64,000 nt of DNA from Crambe crambe (lineage: Eukaryota > Porifera > Demospongiae > Poecilosclerida > Crambeidae): assembly GCA_963924555.1 (NCBI GenBank), contig OZ004581.1, positions 8,037,338 through 8,101,337 on the forward strand, given 5' to 3'. Every line of letters begins with the position of its first letter. The first letter of the stretch is position 1. The position numbers were made by a program, and so were the translations under genes. The notes beneath the pieces were generated by a model, which made no database searches, was not told the DNA's origin, and worked only from the letters and a program-made list of their open reading frames with translations. Positions 34,615-45,910 of this stretch are shown piece by piece.

Positions 34615-35081
34615 ATGGCTGATTTGATGAAATTGGGAGTGCTACTAATTTCCTTTTTTGTTCTAGTTTCTGCTCGTTATTCGAGTCTTCAAGACTGCGA
34701 TACCAAATTGAGTGTGCTAGAGACTGCCTTGTATAAAACTGGAAACAATCCACTTCAACTCAATAGAATATTCTTCCCACCTCATAGAGCGAAATCGAGA
34801 TTCATTAGAATTATCTATTCGTTCCAGAACGAAGCTGGTGAACTGGATGGCTGTGATGTCAGCTATAGCTATATGGGCTATTGGAGGATTTCTACTAATG
34901 CAACCTCCGACGATCTTTCAGTTTATATCATTGTTTTTCAATTATCCTAACAATGATCTGAAAGAGCTTCATCTGCAGCTACCGTACGAGTGTAGACCGC
35001 TTATAAATACCTCCAGTAGCAACTGCTCATGTTTTGATGATGATATATACTGACCTCATGCTAAATATTGTGACTCAGCAG
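34615..35081 (+). pseudogene. Copy D: exon 1 only, frameshifted
   Basis: The sequence is closest to exon 1 of gene C. Compared with it there is a 4-bp gain within the AGCTAT repeat near 34868-34875 and a second 4-bp gain (atat type) near 35046. The net 8 bp ends the frame at 34950, before the hydrophobic YIWA block. The splice site is altered to CAG|GTATGA. Downstream sequence matches the first part of C's intron to about 35790, but no exon 2 follows before copy E. It is a truncated duplicate of C. Confidence 0.85.
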
Positions 35082-35833
35082 GTATGATCCCCCCTTTTTT
35101 CCATGCACAGCAGCTGCAAAGGGATCAAGCAATTTGTGGTGTCTATATATAATGTAGCAATGTAGCAGGCAATTTCAAAATGCAACCTTCCAAGTTCTGT
35201 ACTGTCCATTTCCTTGAACAAAAAGTGGATGAGTGCCAGTCGCATGACCATATCGGGAGGGTCTGGTGACCCGTATTATACACGTTTGGTGACCTAACCC
35301 ATGATTCATGGGTAAGCGTATAAATTATGTACTGCTTATGAAATGACTGTGATTTTTAATTGCGTAATAAATGCGCAGCACGAATCCCATGAAGACGATC
35401 AGGATAGCTAGTTTCTCATCCCCCGCCCCGCCCTCATCAGTTTACAGGATTTGGCCATTGAATACTGCATGTTTATGCCAGCATAATGTTTGGGACTTCC
35501 TGGAATCAAGCATAATGCCAGAATTAACAATGGGGCATATTTTGAGCATAATGAGAATAATGAGCTGCTGTAAGCCTGAAAACAAAGACTTCACTATCTA
35601 AAGTCTTGTTCATTGCCTGAGGCAGTTTCTTGCTATATGTACTATGACAGTGCCTATAGCTACCTATCCAGGACCTGAATCATGAGTGATTTTCTCAGAT
35701 ATGGACAACTACATGCAGCTGTTCACTGTAAAAACACTTTATATCAAAGGAATGTTCCCTGTAAGCAGTATAGCCGGTTGTCATACTTGTGTTTTGTGTG
35801 TCTAGTAGCTATGCTGTACACTTTATTATAGGG

Positions 35834-36072
35834 GGCGTGGCAGGTGCTAGAGTGAACTCTACGCTCTTAGCAGCATGCAACTTGAAACTCTCGTTCTGAA
35901 CTAGCTCTTGTGCAAGAGCGTGGAGATAGAGCCTCTCTATCACGAGCCACGCCCCACGGATATATTCACGGAAGTTCCAAGGGAAGTGAAATCAACAGTA
36001 GGCTTAGTCTAGCTGCTAGGCCCTTTTTTCCCTTCTCAAAATGAGAAGGGAAAAAAGGGCCTAGCAGCTAGA
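35834..36072. repeat. inverted-repeat unit plus perfect 29-bp-arm hairpin
   Basis: 35834-35958 begins gggggcgtggc and ends gccacgcccc, with more facing pieces inside (agagcg/cgctct). At 36008-36072 the arms tctagctgctaggcccttt... are perfectly complementary around a 5-base loop. Both look like short non-autonomous elements. 36080-36650 holds nothing recognised. Confidence 0.6.
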
Positions 36073-36660
36073 CACTACAGTAGGCTACAAATGAAAATTC
36101 CGCGGGTACTCCGTTTGCGACCAAGAAACTTACCTAGTTACGTGGGTGGCAACGGGCTGCAGTGCATGATCTATTAGGAGGCGTGTAGCTGCTCTTTCAC
36201 AGGAAAACTGCAAGCGTGTATTTATAATTTGCATGCACAATTTCAATTATTCCTACTAGTATAATGGCTAAATTCCACACTTTAGCAATCTAGAAAACTA
36301 TAAAGCATCGGCTATGTGTACAAGAAAGTAATGGTCATGTAACCTCCACTGCTGCACTCCATTTCCAGATATCCTGGTCACTCTACAGTTCATGCCGATA
36401 TTAAATGGTGTCAATAGTGTCAATAGCATTTATAGACTGCAACGTTGACCCTAAAAATAGTAGCTAACTGTGCCAGATTGATTCCAGCAAATTTGTGTTG
36501 GTAACTCTGATGACTGCATCTTGGCATTGAAGTTCATTGACAATTTTGATGGCAGCTATAGCTAATATTATATCATCAGCAACTCTACATTAATTTTTGT
36601 GATCACTTACTTGTACATGCAAATCTATCTGAGCTGGAGTATATTTATACTTGTTCATAA

Positions 36661-37038
36661 TTATTATATTAATGTGTGTGTAGACTAGGTTGCTTTCTAG
36701 TAATCTTGTATGTCTTATTATATTAATGTGTGTGTAGACTAGGTTGCTTTCTAGTAATCTTGTATGTCTTATTATATTAATGTGTGTGTAGACTAGGTTG
36801 CTTTCTAGTAATCTTGTATGTCTTATTATATTAATGTGTGTGTAGACTAGGTTGCTTTCTAGTAATCTTGTATGTCTTATTATATTAATGTGTGTGTAGA
36901 CTAGGTTGCTTTCTAGTAATCTTGTATGTCTTATTATATTAATGTGTGTGTAGACTAGGTTGCTTTCTAGTAATCTTGTATGTCTTATTATATTAATGTG
37001 TGTGTAGACTAGGTTGCTTTCTAGTAATCTTGTATGTC
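36661..37038. repeat. 54-bp tandem repeat, seven copies
   Basis: Seven virtually identical head-to-tail units of 54 bp, each containing atgtgtgtgtagactagg. Because 54 is a multiple of three, one - strand frame stays open through all copies (an 18-residue repeat), but nothing else supports it as coding. The near identity means recent expansion. Confidence 0.95.
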
Positions 37039-37449
37039 TTAGTATACACCTGTTAGCTACATGATCGTCATCATCATCATCATAACACCATGCAGAAAAC
37101 AGAGGCAACTTTTAATAGCTATATCTTACACTTTCAAGAGATTTCACACAATAGTTAGAAAGAGCATTGCATGCACATTATGCTGACACCTTAGCTTTAT
37201 TCTCTAGCTAGATAAGCGATTTTGCTTTTTTCATAGTAGCTAACAGATAGTATAATTATTGTGTAGTACTAGCTAGCTAGTAGCCTCCTCAGCTGATGAA
37301 TAAGGAGAGGAAGAAGAGTCCATCACATCACTAGTAACATGCACTGTAGATATGTATTGCACATTATCACTGCACTGTCGCGCGTGTTGACTTCATAGCA
37401 CGGATTAACCCGTGGAATTTGTTCATATACTATCTATGGGTATGGTGAC

Positions 37450-37681
37450 AGGGTTTTGCGCGATCTTTGCACATTGAATTCCAAAAGCGTCACTCTATCA
37501 GCTTGACGACTAACTTCTCATCGGTGAGTATCGGTACCCCGAGCTGGTAGAGCCCAATTTGTCATCCAGTGTGACTTCACAAGTTCTTCCTTCTACAACA
37601 AGCCAGGTAAATGCAGTAATATTGCATGCCACGCACCATGCCGCGTGGCGCTTTTGGTGTGCAACGATTGTGCAAAACCCT
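37450..37681. mobile_element. short inverted-repeat element in the 5' flank of copy E
   Basis: Counterpart of 4647-4882: the left end agggttttgcgcgatc and right end gtgcaaaaccct are retained; the middle differs by several indels. It ends 4 bp before the first ATG of exon 1. Confidence 0.65.
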
Positions 37682-37685
37682 GCGC

Positions 37686-38153
37686 ATGATGGCTTTGATG
37701 AAATTGGGAGTGATTCTACCAGTGCTGATCTCCATCCTTGTTCTGGTTTCTGCTCGTAATTTGAGTTTTGAAGACTGTCCTACCAGATTGAGTGTGTTAG
37801 AAACCGCTTTGTATGAAACTGGAAACAACCTACTTGAACTCAATAGAATATTCTTCCCGCCAAATAAACAGACTTCAAGATTCATTAGAGTCGTCTATTC
37901 GTTTCAAAACGAAGTTGGTGAACTAAATGAATGTGATGTCAGCTATATATGGGCTATTGGAGGATTTCTACTGATGCAACCTCCAACAATCTTTCAGTTT
38001 GCATCGTTGTTTTTCAATTATCCTAACAATGATCTGGAAGAGCTTCATCTGCAGCTACCTTACGAGTGTCGACCTCTTATAATTACCTCCAGTAGGAATT
38101 GCTCGTGTTTTGGTGATGATACTGACCTCATGCTAAATGTTATGACTCAGCAG
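37686..38153 (+). pseudogene. Copy E: intact exon 1 that has lost its exon 2
   Basis: An open 468-nt exon (156 codons) with leader and the full ectodomain, ending CAG|GTTAGC in phase 0; ATGs at 37686 and 37689 are both in frame. The following sequence matches the intron of gene A to its position of about 5680, then jumps to A's position of about 7420. The functional exon 2 has therefore been deleted, leaving only the old decayed fragment. The next usable exon 2 downstream is that of gene G at 41251, in the same phase. The exon is classed as a truncated gene, but it could act as an alternative first exon. Confidence 0.75.
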
Positions 38154-38489
38154 GTTAGCATAATAGTTGATTGATCCAGTCTCCAACCATACAATGTCCA
38201 TAGCTACATGTGTATAATTGTAGGGCAAGACAGTAACTTTATTTTATTGAATCACTGAAGTATCTGAAAAACTCTGAATAATTCAGACATTTATGGTAGT
38301 AGCTATTGTTACTGTCCTTAAAAGTCGTGGAACATTTCAATCATTTACACCTATCAAGTTACATCCACACATTCTTTAGAGGGTAGGACCACTTAAACCA
38401 TTAGCTATGTCAACTCAGATTACTTGTGTGGTTTCCAATAGCTAATAGCAGCAAAATGCAGTGTCATATCATAGAGATATACTTGTGTT

Positions 38490-39000
38490 TTGTGTTTGAA
38501 TTATTATAGAGATGATATTAACAATTCTTCTTTAAAATTTGTGATGCTAAATAAGATACCTCAACGGACAATAAAAATTATGATAATAATATGCTCATTT
38601 TCCTACCACTGTTATGTTTCTACATGTTGGCTTTATACTGATGGCATGGCTGACAGAACCAACAAAGAGCGCAACAGTATTCTATTTTTGTCTTTGCTAA
38701 TATTCAGAGAATGATAAGCCTTCTGCCTCATACTGCTGGTTTACTCAAGTTGGTATACCAATAATGATAGCTTTAATTGGCTTTTATTCTCATGCCTCTG
38801 GAAACTGTGACATACGTATGTTCCAACTGTTCCAGCTATTAGTGGTTTTGGTCATGACCATAAGATTAACATTGATAGCGTGATTCTTCATATGCTTCAA
38901 GGAAACAAGAGTACTGATAATGATGATTCTGGAGAAAAAGCAGGAGCAAACATAGCACAGATAACCGAAATAATACTTAAAAACAGGGCATGATTAATGG
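38490..39000 (+). pseudogene. decayed exon 2 fragment after copy E
   Basis: Same collapsed series as 7441-7966: RDDINNSSL, MAWLTEPTK-like DGMADRTNKE, then the LILLV, GIPI and LFQLLVV remnants, all out of frame with one another. It continues into the phrase gggcatgattaatggtatac, also shared with the A block. Confidence 0.8.
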
Positions 39001-39192
39001 TATACAAAATTTTCCCTTGATCCTATAGTAGATAAGCTTGGTGCTATACACTTACTTAACTCGCATGATGATCATGTGATATTATTTGACGTCATGATAT
39101 TCTGCGCGCGCATAATTATGGGGTTTACGCATGCGCAAGAATTAAAATAAAGGGGTGGGGCACTGGCACTCGAATCCGTACTTCTGCGCAAG

Positions 39193-42100
39193 ATGGCTGA
39201 TTCAATGAAATTGGGAGTGATGCTAGTTTCAATCCTTGTTCTGGTTTCTGCTCGTAATTCAAGTTTTCAAGACTGCAATACCAAATTGAGTGTGTTAGAG
39301 ACTGCCTTGTATGAAACTGGAAACAATACACTTGAACTCAATAGAATATTCTTCCCACCAAATAGACAGACTTCAAGATTCATTATAATTGTCTATTTGT
39401 TCCAGAATGAGACTGGTGAACTGGATGGCTGTGATGTCAGCTATATATGGGCCATTGGAGGATTTCTACTAATGCAACCTCCAACGATCTTTCAGTTTAC
39501 ATCATTGTTTTTCAATTATCCTAACAATGATCTGCAAGAGCTTCGTCTGCAGCTACCTTATGAGTGTCGACCTCTTATAATAACCTCCAGTAGCAACTGC
39601 TCATGTTTTGGTGATAATACTGACCTCATGCTAAATATTTTAACTCAGCAGGTAAGTAGCTATGGCTAACATTTATATTAGATAGTGGAAGAAAATGGCC
39701 AGTGATTCACCACAATTTTCCCCATATGCACATCACAGCAGCTGCAAAGGGATCAAGCGATTGTATAACTAGCTATAGCTAATTGTGTCTAATGTAGAGC
39801 AAACAATTTCAAGTGCTCATGGCAAGACAATTTCTTTTTAGCTATAGCTAGCTATTATTAGCTAGCGTAAGGCATCACTATTCGGCCTGATTATTTTCCT
39901 CGTGCTGTATCGTCTTCACCGATGGTCGTTAATGCCTCAAACAAGAACCATAAGGAAGATATTTCCTTCCTCTTTAACGTCATATAAATCATTTCTCCCA
40001 CAATTGGATAGAAATTTTGTAACACTGGATCTACTACATCAACTAAAGAATCAATAATCGTCCACCATTATCTATCTTCGACCAACCGTTGAAAATCTAA
40101 TATCAATAAATCGTCCACCCCAGTCTTTCTTTTAAAGTTTTGCTCCACTACATGTCAGGGCCTCAATAGCTTTATTCATTATACCTGACCCAAAAATCAC
40201 GTATGATGAATTTTATCAAGCTCTTTAATGTATATAAGTTGTACGTATTCATAGTGATAAGAATAGCTCGTGTTTTAATTTATTATTCACAGTAGCAGCG
40301 AGTGTACACCATCTTCCAAAGTGTTTGGCCTTTTGGGACAATCAATAGTTGACCTGGTCACAGATACATGATGCATAGCTATCATATCAAAGTGTGTAAG
40401 GGTACAAGTTAAAATCTAAATATTCACACAATAAATTTCGTTTAAAGTTCACACATTACAAACGGAAGAACAACTGAATCTTACATGATAATGACTTGCA
40501 TTTTTTTGCAGAAATTGAAAACTTTATAGTTACATATTTGATGTGCATGTGATTTAATTGCATGAACTGTATTTTGCGAAATTTAATTTTGTATGAATGG
40601 TTTGATTTTAACTTGTAGCTACCCTTATATACTTAATACCGAACATTCTTTACATATGTAGCTACACACTTTCACTTTTGGAGTGTAGCTTAGAAGCTGC
40701 TAGGGGGTGCTTGGATATTTAGCGAGTGCAACTGAATATCTCCTGCTCAGTATCTGAGCAATTAGCTACGTATCAACTTCACACACACTGACAATTGCAC
40801 TGTGCTGAGTGTTATAGCACTTCAGTGCTTTACATTGTTTTTGCTTTATGGCCACCTGATGGTCAACCAACCTTGAAGTGGTTGGCCACATGGCCAGCTG
40901 CCTGAAAAAAAATTTTTTTTAACACTGCTATATGCACAGTTGATAGATATTAGCTAATGATTGATGGTCAGCAGCCCTGAACCAGAGTTTCAAGATCTGA
41001 TCTCCCATTAAATAATCTTTAGAGGGAGGGGCTTGCTTGCTAATAAAATTAATTATGACCATGCACAGTATTTGTCCTTCCCCAATTAGCTGCTTAATCA
41101 TACTAACCTTTCTGTTTTTACACTTGTTAATGAAAATTTGTGTGGGCTGGAGTGTATTGCATGCCACCTTAAATATATGTGTGTTATTTTTTAGCATGTA
41201 ATTCTGCATACAGCAGGACTTCAGTAACCCCTTATTAATACATCCTACAGATAACTATTTATGCCAGATTTAATGCACCAGAAAATGTGGAACGAGAAAA
41301 TAACTATGCAAGGGCTGTCTGTGCTTCTGAACTCCAGAAGAACTTCTACAGTAACAAGAAAAGCAGGATTGTTTACACACTGATATGTCTGGTGATATGT
41401 TTTCCAGTTTTCTTGATAGTACTATGCGTTTGTGCTTTGAAAAAAGCCAGAGAAGTTATCCATTCACTTTCTAAACCTTCGAAACATGGAACGACAGTGG
41501 CTATGTCTCTGATTGGAGTGTACATTTCACTTACTATATATGTCATGGATATTCTTGCTTGTCGTAGTGCAATCACTGGTAATCATGAATATAGAGATGA
41601 TATTGACAATTCTTCTTTAAATGTGACGTTGATGATTGGCACTCTCATTATTGACACCATATTTCTTTTGCCTTTGATCTTTGGCTTGTCTTGTGCTTTA
41701 TTCATTTGTTGTAAGGAAATTTATGATGGTAAAGAAGTTGAGTGTAACCTTCCATCTAATTTAAAATGTCTGTCTGTTTGTTATAATAAAGTGATCAAAA
41801 AAGAAGATACCTCGAAAGATAACATTTTCCTTTGCATGTTAGTGTCACCACTATTGTGCATCTCTTCGCATGTTGGCTTCATATTGATGGCATGGCTGAC
41901 AGAACCAACAAAGAGCACAACAGTATTCATTCTCTACTACTTCGTCTTCGTATACTTATTCTTAGCATTCAGAGAATGCTATCGCTCTTTGGCTAAAGGT
42001 TGCCATTTACTTCGAAAACGTTGTTCTGTTCAGAACCAAAATCCTGGTACCAGCAGTACCACAAAAAATAATAATGCTGAAGGATCATCTCGTGGTGATA

Positions 42101-42573
42101 CCGAAAATGTTGAAATGAATGTCATTGAAAATCCTGAAAATCCCCCTCAAGATGCAATTGATACCACTAGTACAAAAAAACAAGAATCTATAGATATGCA
42201 AGCTTTTTGCATCCTCCTGGTTCTCTCAGTTTTTATAGTTGGCATACCAGTAATGATAGCCCTGGCTTTTATTCTCATACCTCTGGAAACTGCAGACTTA
42301 GTGACATATATATTCCAACTGTTCCAGCTATTAGTGGTTATGATTTCAACCATTTTCATATATCAGCTTTTCTCCACTCAAAAGTTTAACATCGACAAAT
42401 TCTTGAAAGTCTTTCATAAAAATATTAAAGAAAATGAGAGTACTAATAATACAGATTCAGGAGAAAAAGAAAAAAGTGAGAGATCTACTGATACTGAAAA
42501 AGCAGGAAAGATTGCAGCACGGTTGACCAACACTATACTAGCCGAACGAAAAGATGAAAGCACCACCAGCTAA
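39193..42573 (+). CDS. Gene G: two-exon 7-TM family member
   Basis: Exons 39193-39651 and 41251-42573, phase 0, about 593 aa. It is the only copy with a consensus donor, CAG|GTAAGT; the acceptor is CCTACAG|ATA and the intron 1599 nt. The ectodomain has QDCNTKL and NRQTSRFII. All seven hydrophobic segments are present, with ISLTIYVMD in TM2 and CISSHVGFILMAWL in TM4. The TM5-TM6 loop is unlike other copies: RKRCSVQNQNPGTSSTTK, then Asn/Glu-rich. The tail ends DESTTS. The 5' flank has taaaataaagg about 45 bp before the ATG as a weak TATA-like site. The gene may also serve exon 1 of copy E. Confidence 0.85.
40392..40627. mobile_element. MITE with gtgtgtaagggtacaag ends, copy 1
   Basis: The ends are inverted repeats (gtaagggtacaagttaa / ttaacttgtagctaccctta). 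An inverted relative lies at 45701-45910. It sits in the intron of gene G; no coding frame. Confidence 0.65.
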
Positions 42574-42814
42574 CCATGAATCTCCTACGAATAGTGTGTC
42601 CTTTAAGTTAGTGATTTATGTACTGTAGTACCCAAGCTTGCTTTGAATTTTTAGTAGCTATAGCTTTTCATTTTCTGTGCATCTACATATAGTAGCTACG
42701 TAGTATATATAGCTAGCTTCACTTACAGCTACACTTTGTTCATTGTCAATAGTATGTACCTATAGCTATGTATATAATTATATAATATACATGGTACCTA
42801 TAGTGGTAGGGCCA

Positions 42815-42945
42815 GTTGTACACCGAGAAAGGAGCAGTCTCAGGTCCAAGGTGAATCTCCCAGCAGTAAAGTTGACAGTCGAAAGGAGCAGAACAATGTC
42901 ATTAACTATTCAAAAGTTTAGCACCAATAGTTGAAAATTAAAGTA
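42815..42945 (+). pseudogene. fragment of the exon 2 loop region after gene G
   Basis: The phrase agaaaggagcagtctcaggtccaaggtgaatctcccag resembles the loop coding sequence of gene C (RKEQSKDQGDS), and tcaaaagtttag matches the TQKFNID part. It is a small relic of another exon 2. Confidence 0.55.
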
Positions 42946-43118
42946 GCTTTATATTATTTTGCTCTGATGGGAACCCTGTATTTTTAGGGACCCCTGACCC
43001 CAAATATATTGTAGACATGGGGACCCCCACATACGTAGATATAGGGATCCCAACCCTCACACGCTTTTATCAGAGAGTGAAAACCCTAACGTTGCTTGGC
43101 AAGCTTAGCTAGCTATAT

Positions 43119-43246
43119 ACTGTAACAATGCAACTGAGATATTTGGGAAGAGAGCCAAAAACTGCATTCAAAAACTGCATCACTATAATTATAGTGATGC
43201 AGTTTTTGGCTCTCTTCCCAAATATCTCAGTTGCATTGTTACAGTG
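43119..43246. repeat. foldback with arms of about 50 bp
   Basis: actgtaacaatgcaactgag at the left is complementary to ctcagttgcattgttacagt at the right, with gccaaaaactgcat facing in the middle around a palindromic centre. Non-coding. Confidence 0.8.
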
Positions 43247-43981
43247 AACATGATGCAGTTATAGGCTCTCCTGGATCCCCATCTCGTCATTAATGCATTA
43301 AAAGTCACAAGTAGGCTAAAAGTCCTGAAGAAAAGAGCCAACAACACTAAGCAAACAAGCTAGCTAGCTATAGCCATGCACTAACTATACTATATATATC
43401 ATAGAAAGTCATTGATGTGATACTTATAGAATAATAATTATGTATAGTTAACATGCATGTCTTCAGTCTTCAGTATAGCTAATTATTATAGCAAAAAAAA
43501 AAAAGAAAGAAATTAGTGACGAACCAAAATAATAATAATGCATTATAGCCAAGTCTACTACATGCCGAGGCATATTAAGTCTTTTTAAAAACAAACTTGT
43601 TAGCTCCTCGAAAAAAAAGGGCATTTTTTTCTCAGGGTGGTGACATCTTCCCTGTGGCTATAAGTTAGACTACAGGTATCATGTGTTCCTTCATAAAAGA
43701 TCAGCACTACTTGCATGAAGGTTAAATGATCTACAGACCTGTGTCTTTAAAATTAAAGTAGCTTGCAAATGTTGTGTACTGTCCCAACTGATACACTGAG
43801 ATCCTTTGCGATGGTCCACATAGCAAACCTTTGCCAAATCACTCTATGCCTTAACTTTCCTTTCAGGTTCACAAGACATTGTTTGATTTTAAAAACTCCC
43901 ACCGCACCCATAGCTAATCACGAGCAAAACGAGCCACTCTCTATGGTATACAAATTAGATAGTTGCGATATAATTATATAT

Positions 43982-44430
43982 GAATGCAAAAAATTTCTTC
44001 GAAATAAAAATGTGAAGTAGGGATGCTATTATAACTGCAGCTTCATTATGAAAACCAAGTACTGCAGCATCGAAGCAGTATGGCCCAAAAATCTAGCTGG
44101 AATATGTATTATAACTGCATGCAAGAGAGTGAACTTAGTGAAGTGACCCTTACCCATCATCAAGTACGAGATACTATTCCTACTTCACTCCCTTGGCCCT
44201 TGATCATGGGAGTGAAGTAGGAATAGTATCTTGTACTTGATGATGGGTAAGGGTCACTTCACTAAGTTCACTCTCTTGCATGCAGTTATAATACATATTC
44301 CAGCTAGATTTTTGGGCCATACTGCTTCGATGCTGCAGTACTTGGTTTTCATAATGAAGCTGCAGTTATAATAGCATCCCTACTTCACATTTTTATTTCG
44401 AAGAAATTTTTTGCATTCACTTGTTTCCAT
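43982..44430. mobile_element. nearly perfect foldback element with arms of about 215 bp
   Basis: The left arm from gaatgcaaaaaatttcttcg to ctacttcactccc is the near-exact complement of the right arm, separated by about 15 bp (ttggcccttgatcat). The arm ends share the gcaaaaaatttcttc...gaagtaggga segment of repeat family Y. No coding frame. The near identity of the arms suggests recent formation or arm-to-arm correction. Confidence 0.85.
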
Positions 44431-44796
44431 TCTTTTTCTTTGTGATTATGAAAATTGATAGACACTAAAGGCTTCCTTGATTGAACTAATGATCAGTATT
44501 TCATTCTGTTCAGGGAGGAGAGTTTGAAGGATGATCATCTGCAGTGTAATGGAGTACTGAAAGGAGTGAACATTTTAAAAAGTGAACAGCATTAGCTAAT
44601 TGTTACATATGTGATCACTGAAATAATTATTGAGATGGTACGTATGTCTTGCTTGAGGGAGGAGTATGGGGAGTTTATGCATTTGGTGTAGTGATCATAA
44701 TAGTGGATGCCATCAAATGGCCACATCCTGTGCAGGTGTTATATGAGGAGAACTGCTATTAATTGCCCCACCCCTTTTATGAGGTAATATCGCGAA

Positions 44797-45696
44797 GATT
44801 TTTTTCATACGAGGCTGCAGCACATTATAGATAGCCCAGCTAGATTTTAGGCTATCCCTACTTAACCTTTTTATTTGAAGAAATTTTTTACGCTCACTTG
44901 TTTCTATCCTTTTTCTTAGTGCTTGAAGTTGAATGAGGGAGGCTACAGTACAGTACTATACAAAGCCAGCTCTACATAAACCTCTTTTGTAGGTACATAC
45001 AGTGTCTCTGGTTGAAGAATTTGTTTAGCTATTTAAGTTTTGTTGATATAAAACTTTACAGCAACAGCAATGTAAATGACATGTACACGGCATGGTGAAG
45101 TGAGCTGACTACACTACAGCCAAGTACTGGCTATAATGCTACTATAGGATGAGCATCTGTACTGTAATTCAGCAAGGAGTGACTGGAACATCATCAGATA
45201 ATGAATGAAGACCTTGGCTATAGCTAGCTAAACTTAAGCTTACGTGGCTCCGCCCATAAGCCCCGCCCCCTTCAAAATGGCGTAGAAAGATTAGCAGCTG
45301 TGTTCCGAGTGCTATCGAATAGTGAAGTAGAGCCTTAGTCAAAACTAATAGCAAAAGATCAGCCTCTAGGTGCCGCTCTAACAGATGGCCAAAGCAGAAT
45401 TTTGATGACTATAGCCAGTAAGCCGGTACGTCGATCTTATTATTATTATTATCCTGATTATTATTATAAAGAAAAAGAACGAAAAGTCAATTTTAGAACT
45501 CGTTTTTTTCTTATGTTGGCGAATGAATTTTTGGCTTTTGAACATTCTCCTCTCTTCTTTGTAGATATAATAATTCACTGTAGCCTTCTGAGAACCTGTA
45601 GAGTAAGGGTAGAAGAGAAAGAAGAGTTTTTAGTTTATACTGTCCTATGGACTTTGACCTGCCATCCCTACTTAGAGAGTGCTACCGCACTCTCTG
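44797..45696 (-). mobile_element. repeat family Y, copy 2, inverted and uninterrupted
   Basis: Reading on the - strand, it starts with the cagagagtgc hairpin end (as at 7976). It then has the segment matching 8021-8402, the cacttcaccatgcc segment matching 8410-8515 and 17110-17215, and the caaaaaatttcttc...aagtaggga part matching 25205-25290. It lacks the microexon array: after ATGCC it continues gtgtacatgtcatttac. It therefore shows the family without the microexon array and without the MITE/Gypsy nest. Confidence 0.7.
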
Positions 45697-45700
45697 ATAT

Positions 45701-45910
45701 GTGTGTGAAGGGTACAGTTAAACCATTCGTATAAAATAAAATACGCATTTACAATTAAATCACATGCATGTCAAGTAACTAGCTGGCTATTTCTGCAAAA
45801 AAAGCAAGGCATTATCATGTCAGATTCAGTTGTTCTACTGCTGGTAATGTGCAAACTTTAAATGAAATTTATTGTGCGAACATTTTGATCTTAACTTGTA
45901 CCCTTCACAT
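45701..45910. mobile_element. MITE with gtgtgaagggtaca ends, copy 2
   Basis: Inverted relative of 40392-40627, with ends gtgtgaagggtacagttaa and ttaacttgtacccttcaca. It lies directly beside the end of family Y copy 2. Confidence 0.65.

Noticed and set aside
36590..37108. 172-codon - strand frame with an 18-residue repeat
   Set aside because: It is open only because the 54-bp DNA repeat is a multiple of three; no start context, domain or splice evidence.
45402..45734. 110-codon + frame at 45.4 kb
   Set aside because: Lies wholly in the terminal part of family Y copy 2; the homologous region at 8.0-8.4 kb does not keep the frame.
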